The translations under genes were made by a program, and so were the position numbers. A stretch of DNA of 64,000 nucleotides, taken from assembly GCF_013414195.1 (NCBI RefSeq), contig NZ_JAATTV010000012.1:1-64000 (forward strand). Direction: 5' to 3'. Positions 27,180 through 34,696 of this stretch are shown here, one piece after another. The notes under the pieces are model-generated. The model saw only the letters and a program-made list of their open reading frames with translations, made no database searches and was not told the origin of the DNA. The stretch's first letter is position 1; every line of letters starts with the position of its first letter. The DNA is from Psychrobacter sp. BI730 (GTDB lineage Bacteria; Pseudomonadota; Gammaproteobacteria; Pseudomonadales; Moraxellaceae).

Positions 27180-27888
27180 CACAACTAAAAGTAAGGCAGA
27201 AACTGCTGTCACTGATAGTGATAACATTGAGAACGATGTTGATAGTGTCGATGACAAAGATGCAGATGATGTTGATATTGAAATAGATAATATCGATGAT
27301 GATGAATTGAATGATTCTGAAACAGATGAATCGTTGAAAGAAGACATTGGCAAAAAGATTAACCAGCTGCGTCTAGCAAAAGGTTATTCGCAACGTAAAT
27401 TGGCAAAACTGTCAGGATTGACAAACACGTCTATCAGCTCGATTGAGCGCAATAAGGTCAGTCCAGCGGTCAATACGTTAAAGGCAATTTTGACAGTATT
27501 GGGTTCTGATCTGACCACGTTCTTTAGTGACGAGTGGAAAGAGCCAAAGGCTAGAGTGATTGTAACGCCAAAGGATCTATTAGAACTTAATGAACCCCAT
27601 AGCAAAGTGTCGCTAAAGCAGGTCTATAACTGCAGCAGGACAAGAAACTTAGGGTTCTTGATAGAAACCTATCAGCCAAATAGCTCAACAGAAGAAAAGA
27701 TCGCTCACGAAGGTGAGGAGATTGGTACGGTCATCGAGGGTAAGATTATTATTCGTATCGAAGACAGCACCTATTTATTAAATCAAGGTGATAGCTATGT
27801 GATTGATACCATTCAACCGCATACTTTTATTAATCCTACCGATAGCATCACTCGTATTGTAAGTGCCCATACACCGACGACTTATTAA
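27154..27888 (+). CDS. puuR: PuuR-type regulator (XRE helix-turn-helix plus cupin) with acidic N-terminal extension
   Basis: The C-terminal 185 residues match PuuR in layout. An XRE helix-turn-helix (SQRKLAKLSGLTNTSISSIE) is followed by a linker and a cupin domain with HEGEEIGTVIEGKI and the ending SAHTPTTY, nearly the same as E. coli PuuR. PuuR represses putrescine genes and is relieved by putrescine. Unlike the E. coli protein, this one has about 65 extra N-terminal residues, very rich in Asp and Glu (roughly residues 20-60) and probably disordered. I chose the ATG at 27154; an in-frame ATG at 27106 lies deep inside puuD. A downstream start would remove the extension, but no ATG lies in that stretch. 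Confidence 0.85.
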   Translation: MPENHKPSSTTKSKAETAVTDSDNIENDVDSVDDKDADDVDIEIDNIDDDELNDSETDESLKEDIGKKINQLRLAKGYSQRKLAKLSGLTNTSISSIERNKVSPAVNTLKAILTVLGSDLTTFFSDEWKEPKARVIVTPKDLLELNEPHSKVSLKQVYNCSRTRNLGFLIETYQPNSSTEEKIAHEGEEIGTVIEGKIIIRIEDSTYLLNQGDSYVIDTIQPHTFINPTDSITRIVSAHTPTTY

Positions 27889-27892
27889 ACCT

Positions 27893-28000
27893 TATAGTCA
27901 GCGAACCACTAAACCGCTACGGTGTTACCCTCCCTAGAGGTACTATAAGTACAATCTGCGGTCGGCTGCCTTGTAGCTGTTTTAGATTTCTTTGACTATA
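27893..28000. repeat. 108-bp MITE-like element, copy B
   Basis: It begins TATAGTC and ends GACTATA, the same length as copy A at 4184-4291 and the same orientation, with 20 substitutions and no gaps between them. It starts four bases after the puuR stop, again between convergent genes. Confidence 0.75.
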
Positions 28001-28050
28001 AGCTAAATTTCGTTAGGTTTGATATTGCCCGGTAATGATTGAATAATAAG

Positions 28051-28085
28051 AAAGGCTACTTCCATTTTAGAAGTAGCCTTTTTTT
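28051..28085 (+). terminator. Terminator after puuD-puuR
   Basis: AAGGCTACTTC and GAAGTAGCCTT form an 11-pair stem with a short loop, followed by a T run to 28085. It stands 50 bp beyond the repeat element, which would therefore be transcribed with puuR. Confidence 0.9.
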
Positions 28086-28129
28086 GATTATAAAATTACC
28101 TATTAAATAAAACGCTTAGCTTACGGCTG

Positions 28130-29461
28130 TTAATTGTCTTCAATGGTTTCTGTCGTATCTACCGTATCGACACTATCTGCTGTCTTAGACTTTTCTTTGG
28201 TTAGCTTTATTTTTGGATTTTTAGCAACAGGTTCGATATTTTTTACAGCGACATTTAGGGCAGGTTTAGATGCTTTTTTCAGACTGCGTTTGATGCGTCG
28301 AACTGCGATAGCATCTGCTTCGGCTTGTTCTTCGGCAAGCGCCGTATCATGTAAGCTTTGATATACTTCAAGCGTCTTTTCAATCATCTCACGCATGGTG
28401 AATTTGTTGGTCATTTCAGGACGCGTCACACTTTCTAACTGATTTCTAACCGCTTTACAAAGCGCATTGGCATTGTACTTTTTTACCAATCCTTGCGGGT
28501 AGAGCGGTTGTAAAATCTCGCTAAAGGCGGCTTGATCCCAACCAATGACTGGCGTACCTAGATGTATGGCTTGTAGGGCATTGATACCGATTGACTCGGG
28601 TTCATTGGCAAGTGCCATGACAATATTGGCCGCCGATAGCCATTCTCGCATATCGTTACGTTTGCTGCCCACATAGGTAATGCGCTCCGCCAGTCCCAAG
28701 CTGTTGGTACGTTGGCGAAAGTCTTCATGAGCGACATCGCCGTCTTTATAGTCTTCATCCATAATAATGACGTGAATATTTGGGAATTGCTCTTGCAGGT
28801 TACCCAAGATATCGATGAGCCACTCTTGCCCGTACTCATTACCGATGACAGTTGGGAATACGAGCCATTTTTTGTGCTCAAGCTCAGGGTATTCAGCAAA
28901 GGTATGACGTAACCAATAAACCGACGGATTATGACGATAGGGGTAGCGCCGAGTGTCGATACCACGATAGATACGCGTGATGACTTTAGGATCTACGTCT
29001 TCGATGCGCAGTCCTTTTTTTAAGTATTGAGTGACACTATCAGATACGGTGATTATCGTATCAACATTGAGTAGGGCTTGAGAATATTTATTAATTGGAT
29101 AAAAACCATACATGGTCGAGACCAGTTTGGGAAAACGTCTGACGCGTGCGCGGCGCAGTGCCAAATGCAATATCCATGCAGGGGTACGCGAATGTACATG
29201 AATGACATCGGGTTCGTACTTTTCTATCAAATGCCGCAGTGCAGAGACTTGCAATAATGATAGCCAAGACTTTTTATTCACATGTAGCTGATGGTAAATA
29301 TTGCCATCACGTTTGAGACGTCTAACCAAGTCGTTGTCTTCATCGGCACTGGAGACAATGATAGAGGTATGCTCATTTTTGACCAATGCTCGTCCAAGAT
29401 GAAAAATGCCGCGCTCGGATTCATCATGCTTTAGAGACGACAGTAAGCGCATAACTTTCAT
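28130..29461 (-). CDS. Family 4-type glycosyltransferase
   Basis: A GT-B fold glycosyltransferase of about 443 residues. The N-terminal domain has GRALVKNEHTS and EPDVIHVHSRTPAW. The C-terminal domain has VGSKRNDMREWLSAANIVM and EPESIGINALQAIHLGTPVIG, which corresponds to the EX7E donor-site motif, although the second glutamate is a glutamine here. The last 70 residues are basic, then acidic, and look disordered. The substrate is unknown; cell-surface polysaccharide or lipopolysaccharide work is likely. The frame also has a GTG at 29476, but neither start has a good ribosome binding site, so the start is uncertain. Confidence 0.82.
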   Translation of the reverse strand: MKVMRLLSSLKHDESERGIFHLGRALVKNEHTSIIVSSADEDNDLVRRLKRDGNIYHQLHVNKKSWLSLLQVSALRHLIEKYEPDVIHVHSRTPAWILHLALRRARVRRFPKLVSTMYGFYPINKYSQALLNVDTIITVSDSVTQYLKKGLRIEDVDPKVITRIYRGIDTRRYPYRHNPSVYWLRHTFAEYPELEHKKWLVFPTVIGNEYGQEWLIDILGNLQEQFPNIHVIIMDEDYKDGDVAHEDFRQRTNSLGLAERITYVGSKRNDMREWLSAANIVMALANEPESIGINALQAIHLGTPVIGWDQAAFSEILQPLYPQGLVKKYNANALCKAVRNQLESVTRPEMTNKFTMREMIEKTLEVYQSLHDTALAEEQAEADAIAVRRIKRSLKKASKPALNVAVKNIEPVAKNPKIKLTKEKSKTADSVDTVDTTETIEDN

Positions 29462-29611
29462 AATAGCGTTGGTCACCGGTTAGTAATATCAATTTGCTAT
29501 TGTCAGTTAAAAGCGATTAAAACTCAACCATCAAGATAAAAAGATAAGGTCAGATAGGCTGCTTTTAGACTATATAAGCGTAAGACGGGGCTTAATAAAC
29601 ACCAAAAGCCA

Positions 29612-30484
29612 TTAGCGTCGTTTTTGTAAATGCTCAGCATTGGGCAGTACTTGTTTCTCACTCAAGTATTTCCAGTAGCGCTGCGGGAGATATTGTTTAT
29701 GCAGCTTAGGATTTTTGCGCTCTTTGATATTGACGTTGGTAAAGTAACCTTGCCAAAATTTTTGATAGCGCTGCTCATCAGGACTATGGATGCTAGCAGG
29801 GTTGCGTAGTACCGCATCATCGAGGTCGGTGATGGTTTGCAGCTTTGCCGGACGTGATGGCGTGCTATTACTTTTATCATAATAGATGCCATAGCCTCGC
29901 GTTAGATCGTAAATTGCCCAGTGTTGATCCTGATAACGCTGCCGAAAGTGCTCTCCGATGAGTGGTAATACATTAAAATCAGGCTCTACACGTGCAAAAT
30001 AAATATCATCAGTCGTATACTCAAAACGTACAAACGCCTCCATACGGTGTTTTTCACGGCCGACCGATTTGACCGTTTGCACCAGCTCAAGCACATCTAA
30101 ATTACCCAAATCTTGCATAATTTGACGATTGGGATAGTCGATGGCGTATTTGACCACGCGGAACAATGTCGTACCGATATCATCCTTTTCTGATAAAAAA
30201 CCCCACAAGATGTTTCGCATGCCTGAGCGACCTAATAAGGTATTTAATTTAACCAACACACGCTCGGCCTTATCCTCATCAGTTGCTACGCTAGTCGCCT
30301 GAGCGATGAGTGATGGCACATAGCAATCTCGAGCAGTTAGCTTCAGTGACACATCGTTTTGTAGACGATTGGCATAAACATAAAACACCGCACTCAGCCA
30401 ACCTTCAAAGCTAGGCTCATACAGTACAATGCTAGGCGTCAATTGACCGACAGCATAAGAGTCATTTTGCATAAGTGCTGACAT
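29612..30484 (-). CDS. TIGR03915-type (DUF4130) putative DNA repair protein
   Basis: A 290-residue protein that I recognise as the DUF4130/TIGR03915 type by its N-terminal YEPSFEGWLSAVFYVYANR and by its invariable neighbour, a radical SAM protein of the TIGR03916 type. The middle has MEAFVRFEYTTDDIYFARVEP, and the C-terminus is basic (RNPKLHKQYLPQRYWKYL). The family is predicted to act in DNA repair or modification from co-occurrence; no reaction is established. It follows the radical SAM gene on the same strand after 76 bp, so the two form an operon. AGGA supports the start. Confidence 0.82.
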   Translation of the reverse strand: MSALMQNDSYAVGQLTPSIVLYEPSFEGWLSAVFYVYANRLQNDVSLKLTARDCYVPSLIAQATSVATDEDKAERVLVKLNTLLGRSGMRNILWGFLSEKDDIGTTLFRVVKYAIDYPNRQIMQDLGNLDVLELVQTVKSVGREKHRMEAFVRFEYTTDDIYFARVEPDFNVLPLIGEHFRQRYQDQHWAIYDLTRGYGIYYDKSNSTPSRPAKLQTITDLDDAVLRNPASIHSPDEQRYQKFWQGYFTNVNIKERKNPKLHKQYLPQRYWKYLSEKQVLPNAEHLQKRR

Positions 30485-30560
30485 GTTTTATCCTAAATTT
30501 CTATTATAAATACAGTAGCGAGATGGCAACTTTCTCTAGCACTCACTATCTAGAGCCATT

Positions 30561-31829
30561 CTAAAATAAAGCCAACTGCCCAGTACGTTGATCATTAAAC
30601 TTGGTCTGCGTTTGAGCCAATACATACTGACGGAAATTATCGCGCGTTAGATGTGCAAGGTGTTCGTTTTTGCCAGTGGTTGCGATAAAGTATTTAGCAC
30701 GGTTGACTGCAGCGCCCATTTTTTTTAGATGGTATAGCGTCAATTGATTGAACTTACGTGCTTTGACGATTTTCTTAGCAGTCTTTGTACCGATACCTGG
30801 GATACGTAGAATCATCTCATAAGTCGCTGTCTGGATATTGACTGGGAAATGCTCGCGATGGCGTATTGCCCAAGCCAGTTTTGGATCGCAGTCCAAATCT
30901 AAAAACGGTGACTCCGGCTCCACAATCTCATGCGCGTCAAAACCATAAAAGCGCATTAACCAATCCGCCTGATAAAGACGGTTCTCACGTACCATCGGCA
31001 CGGGCGTTCCAATCGCAGGCAAACGATTATCAGAGAGCATAGGTACATAACCTGAGTAATAGACCCGCTTGAGATCGTACGTTTTGTAGAAGTGACTCGA
31101 TAGTTGAATCACCTGCAAGTCAGTCTCGTTACTCGCACCGACAATCATTTGACTGGTCTGACCTGCTGGCGTGAACTTAGGCGCTTTTTTATGAGTCTTA
31201 CGGCTTTCACGAATAGTAATGATTTCTTCTTTTACCGTTTCCATCGGTGCTTTTAATTGGTCATGTGATTTCTCTGGCGCAAGCAAAGCCAACCCTGATT
31301 TGGTCGGAATCTCGATATTGACGCTCAAACGATCAGCATATAATCCTGCTTCTAGCAGCAGTTCTTTTGACGCACCTGGAATGGTCTTTAGATGGATGTA
31401 ACCATTAAAGCGCTCACGCGTACGTAAGAGTTTGGCAACTTCGACCAGTCGCTCCATTGTATAGTCGCCACTTTTAAAGATACCAGAGCTAAGAAAGAGA
31501 CCTTCAATATAGTTACGGCGATAAAACTGCATGGTTAAGTCAACGACTTCTTCGACACTGAACGCGGCGCGCGGCGTATCATTGCTCTTGCGCGAGGTAC
31601 AATAAGCACAGTCGTAAATGCAGTGATTGGTCAAAAGAATCTTTAATAGGCTGACGCAGCGACCATCTTCGGTATAGCTGTGACAGATCCCCGTTGCTGA
31701 GGCATCGCCTAGTCCGCCGCCTTGGTTTTTACGAGTACCAGCGGAGGATGAGCAAGAGACATCATACTTGGCAGCATCGGCCAAGATATTGAGTTTGCCC
31801 TGTAATCTTTCATAATTGATGTTTGCCAT
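30561..31829 (-). CDS. TIGR03916-type radical SAM protein, putative DNA repair/modification
   Basis: A 422-residue radical SAM enzyme. The cluster motif CxxxCxxC is in NHCIYDCAYCTSRKSND near residue 77. Upstream cysteines (DVSCSSS, GICHSYTEDGRC) may bind a further metal site. The C-terminal part holds a helix-hairpin-helix motif (ILRIPGIGTKTAKKIVKAR near 345-365) suited to DNA binding. This combination and the adjacent DUF4130 gene identify the TIGR03916 family. The chemistry is unknown; a lyase-type repair reaction has been proposed for such families. Confidence 0.87.
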   Translation of the reverse strand: MANINYERLQGKLNILADAAKYDVSCSSSAGTRKNQGGGLGDASATGICHSYTEDGRCVSLLKILLTNHCIYDCAYCTSRKSNDTPRAAFSVEEVVDLTMQFYRRNYIEGLFLSSGIFKSGDYTMERLVEVAKLLRTRERFNGYIHLKTIPGASKELLLEAGLYADRLSVNIEIPTKSGLALLAPEKSHDQLKAPMETVKEEIITIRESRKTHKKAPKFTPAGQTSQMIVGASNETDLQVIQLSSHFYKTYDLKRVYYSGYVPMLSDNRLPAIGTPVPMVRENRLYQADWLMRFYGFDAHEIVEPESPFLDLDCDPKLAWAIRHREHFPVNIQTATYEMILRIPGIGTKTAKKIVKARKFNQLTLYHLKKMGAAVNRAKYFIATTGKNEHLAHLTRDNFRQYVLAQTQTKFNDQRTGQLALF

Positions 31830-31970
31830 AAGTCGCGTTTTACCAATTAATTGATGAAGGACTATTTTACCAAAATTATCGCTAAGTCATTGTATTTATA
31901 GGTGAAGTTGAAATGATATGCGACAACGGTTGTCGTCAAGAAAATCTGAATTTTTGGATATGATTTGAGT

Positions 31971-32546
31971 TTATATAAATATTTTTTCAGCTAATAATCC
32001 AATAACAAAACCGCCAACGATACCTGCAATACCGAGTAATAAGAGAGGAATGGCTAGTATCGTGAGTATCTGTGCTTGGCTTTTTTGAATCTCAATAGAG
32101 TAGTGGTTTAAGTCAATACCTGCTAACGGTAGGGCGGCTCCTATCATTGCTTGAAATCTTGAGGTACTTGAACCTGGTACTAACTTTAATTCGTAGTGAC
32201 CAGCCTTCGCCTTAAAAGTAAAAAGTTCCATTCTTCCAGTATTAAGACTATTTGAGCGCGGAGACAGTATCGAGCGATTAAGCTTAATTTCTTTATCAGT
32301 AGCGGTATTGAGAATATGTGGTCTAAACTGGGTCAGCGGCGTTTTTTTGAAGAGAGGGCTCTTGTGCCAGATTGCATAAACGCCTGATTTTGAGACAGTG
32401 AAACTACCTGCATTATCGTTATATGGTAGCGTCAATAATATGACGCCATTAAATGCATTGCTAAACAATTTTATCGCTTTAAAGACAATAAATATGCTAA
32501 TAAGAACAAGGATGAATAGAAGTATTCTAATGGATAGGATGCTCAT
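31971..32546 (-). CDS. Two-helix membrane protein of unknown function
   Basis: A 191-residue protein that I do not recognise. Residues about 5-38 are strongly hydrophobic (SIRILLFILVLISIFIVF), the middle 115 residues are hydrophilic with beta character (GSFTVSKSGVYAIW), and residues about 158-185 form a second hydrophobic stretch ending at the C-terminus. The central domain is thus probably periplasmic and anchored at both ends. AAGGAAG upstream supports the start. It is on the same strand as the radical SAM pair but separated by 141 bp. Confidence 0.7.
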   Translation of the reverse strand: MSILSIRILLFILVLISIFIVFKAIKLFSNAFNGVILLTLPYNDNAGSFTVSKSGVYAIWHKSPLFKKTPLTQFRPHILNTATDKEIKLNRSILSPRSNSLNTGRMELFTFKAKAGHYELKLVPGSSTSRFQAMIGAALPLAGIDLNHYSIEIQKSQAQILTILAIPLLLLGIAGIVGGFVIGLLAEKIFI

Positions 32547-32668
32547 TATTCATCTTCCTTAGTAATATAGAGCTTAATAATAACGTGTTACAGTCAATAC
32601 AACTACAAGGCTCATTTTTCAGATTAACAAACGTTTATTTATATCACAATAAGTTGGCTATTTTCTAA

Positions 32669-32711
32669 AAAAAGGTCTTGCTGACTAGATAGCTAGTCCA
32701 CAAGACCTTTT
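32669..32711 (-). terminator. Terminator after the frameshifted secreted-protein gene
   Basis: AAAAGGTCTTG (32670-32680) pairs with CAAGACCTTTT (32701-32711), and an inner GACTAG/CTAGTC stem strengthens it. On the minus strand a run of seven T follows, so it serves the gene ending at 32758. Confidence 0.88.
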
Positions 32712-32757
32712 ACATATACCGATAACCGTTAAATAATAATACGCGACAATTTAATGT

Positions 32758-33418
32758 TTATTGAACCTTGGCACGTATGACGACGGTTTTGGCCGCATTG
32801 GCATCAAAGTTCACCAAGTTCCATTTCAGACCAGAGTAGTTTTCTTGGACAACCACCGTATTGCCAACTTGCTGAATGGTTTGATAGCTATCTCCGCCAG
32901 TGGTAGCAAGCGTCGGAAGAGGACTATTCAACGAGACTAACTGGACGCCACTTGGTAATGAGATCATGGCGTTGATGTCATTAACCGGCTGTGCTGTGGT
33001 GTTGGTATAAGTGGTGTGATACTCGATCACATCGCCTGGAGCAATATGATTGGCAGGAACGGCAACTTCACGTCCATCAGCATTTTTTAGAATTTTCATG
33101 ACTTTGGTGTTGGCATTGACCACGCCAGGCGTGCTAAAAGTCGGGGTCAGTTGCAACGTATCCAAAGTTGTGGTCGTGGTCGTTACTTGATTGGTCACTG
33201 GCTGCTGCATAATCACTGGTGGGGTGACGTTGGTTGCCATCAGAGTATTGCTCGACCACCGTGGTGCTACCGCTCGCAGAGGAGCTAATGGCAATCTCAG
33301 GGGCAGCATTGGCCGATGATGCGGCCAACATGATACCTGCTAGCATTGCAGACATAGCTGTATTTTTTGCCATAGTCGTTTTAGCAGTTGATGCCTGAAA
33401 ACCATCGTTCATAATCAT
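32758..33418 (-). pseudogene. Secreted DUF11-like protein gene with an apparent frameshift
   Basis: The first frame (start 33418, GAGGAG six bases upstream) encodes a signal peptide ending SSANAAPEIAI and then meaningless sequence, stopping at 33134. The second frame is open from 33309 and becomes sensible only around MATNVTPPVIMQQ at 33240, continuing to the stop at 32758 with a DUF11/conserved-repeat-like domain (VPANHIAPGDVIEYHTTYTN). Removing one base near 33241 joins EQYS directly to MATNV. The whole would be about 219 residues. The disrupted spot follows a small inverted repeat (ACCAC-G-GTGGT), so a sequencing compression error is a real alternative to a true mutation. Confidence 0.75.
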
Positions 33419-33889
33419 AAAAGACTCCTCAAAAATAATAGTAAGTAATACAACAATAGATAATGCTTAGATAAACAAAACCCCCGTTAAATGACACCGA
33501 AAAATATGCCAAATAACGAGGGTAGTAGTGCTGATATTAGCCTATGTGTGCAATCAGACCATCATTATTTTTAGTAAGCGCGCAGCAGTGTTAACTTGCA
33601 TAGAAGTTATTCAATCCTAACTATTTCTTACTGAATAGACTGAATACTAAAGCTGTCGTGTCCTTAAACTCAAATAATTATGCGCCAAAACAAATCAGGG
33701 ATAAAAGCAGCATTGTGTAACCGAAATGGTATAAATGCTATTTATGTGTAGTACGGCTTTCATCTATGGAGTCGCATAACTAAGTCGCTAGTCACAATCA
33801 TTGTCATAAAGACTATTATCTAAAAGTCATTTTTCAAACTATCTACAATGGAGAGTATCAAAATTCTAGATTAGAACGCAGTGTAGCTA
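33419..33889. other. 471-bp gap between greA and the secreted-protein gene
   Basis: The region nearest greA is featureless and AT-rich. A terminator-like hairpin lies at 33477-33522. The last 60 bp before 33418 must carry the leader of the secreted-protein gene. No open frame of interest was seen. Confidence 0.55.
33477..33522 (-). terminator. Terminator-like hairpin upstream of the secreted-protein gene
   Basis: On the minus strand CCCTCGTTA pairs with TAACGGGGG (nine pairs, one G:U) around a 24-base loop, followed by TTTTG. It would stop transcription from the greA side or act as an attenuator in the leader of the next gene. Confidence 0.5.
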
Positions 33890-34366
33890 TTAGTCGTAGA
33901 TAACTTTCATGACTTCATATTCAACCACACCCTTAGGCGTTTCGATGCGTACTTCATCGCCTTCGAACTTACCAATCAAACCACGAGCGATTGGTGAGTT
34001 GACTGAGATTTTACCAGCTTTAAAGTCAGCTTCATCGTCGCCAACGATTTTGTACTGTTTTTCTTCTTCAGTGTCCATGTTTTCGATCACGACGCTAACA
34101 CCAAACACGATACGGCCTTCTTTTGGCAGTGTCGAAGGATCGATGACTTGAGCGCCACCGAGTTTGGCTTCGATGTCACGAATACGTGCTTCACAAAAAC
34201 CTTGTTGCTCACGGGCAGCATGGTATTCAGCATTTTCTTTCAAATCGCCGTGTTCGCGTGCTTCAGCAATCGATGCTGTGATGCGTGGACGGTCGACACT
34301 TTTTAGCTGTTTTAATTCGGCTTCTAGAGCCGCGTGTCCTTGCGGAGTCATTGGGTAACGTTGCAT
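33890..34366 (-). CDS. greA: Transcription elongation factor GreA
   Basis: A 158-residue protein of the standard GreA length. It rescues backtracked RNA polymerase by stimulating transcript cleavage. The N-terminal coiled coil (residues 8-75) carries the acidic tip in [19 protein letters not shown] (the two acidic residues near 41-44), and the C-terminal FKBP-like domain ends [11 protein letters not shown]. It lies downstream of carB on the same strand, a common order in gammaproteobacteria, but a terminator separates them. AAGGA lies upstream of the start. Confidence 0.97.
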   Translation of the reverse strand: MQRYPMTPQGHAALEAELKQLKSVDRPRITASIAEAREHGDLKENAEYHAAREQQGFCEARIRDIEAKLGGAQVIDPSTLPKEGRIVFGVSVVIENMDTEEEKQYKIVGDDEADFKAGKISVNSPIARGLIGKFEGDEVRIETPKGVVEYEVMKVIYD

Positions 34367-34391
34367 GTTTTTTCCTTAAACCAATAACACC

Positions 34392-34416
34392 ACACCACCT
34401 CATAATGAGATGGTGT
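34392..34416 (-). other. Stem-loop in the greA leader
   Basis: ACACCACCTC and GAGATGGTGT form a ten-pair stem with one G:T position and a five-base loop, about 20 bases before the greA ribosome binding site. No T run follows. It may influence greA translation or transcript stability. Confidence 0.5.
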
Positions 34417-34544
34417 CAGTGTTGTTGCAATGGATATAAAATATAAAAGAGTGATAATTAAGACGATGTAATGAATAAGTTGGCCATCATTTATGAGTGT
34501 ATTTCACCTCAATTCAAGCATAGGCGTACTTAAGCTTACGTAAT

Positions 34545-34580
34545 AAAAAGCATAGTCGCAATTTAGCCACTATGCTTTTT
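34545..34580 (-). terminator. Terminator after carB
   Basis: AAAAAGCATAGT (34545-34556) pairs with ACTATGCTTTTT (34569-34580) around a 12-base loop, with T residues on the minus-strand side. Confidence 0.88.
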
Positions 34581-34696
34581 AGGTCTATCACGGTAAAGGT
34601 ATCGTTCCTCAAGCATGGTTGGCTATATTTAAAGCAAACAACAATACTTGAGTGAGCTTTTAGGCAAGCCTAACGGTTATGCTTAATCTACTGAAA

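Larger units (their letters stand above)
34367..34696. other. 330-bp gap between carB and greA
   Basis: It holds the carB terminator (34545-34580), the greA promoter region, and a stem-loop at 34392-34416 in the greA leader. No gene was seen. Confidence 0.6.
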
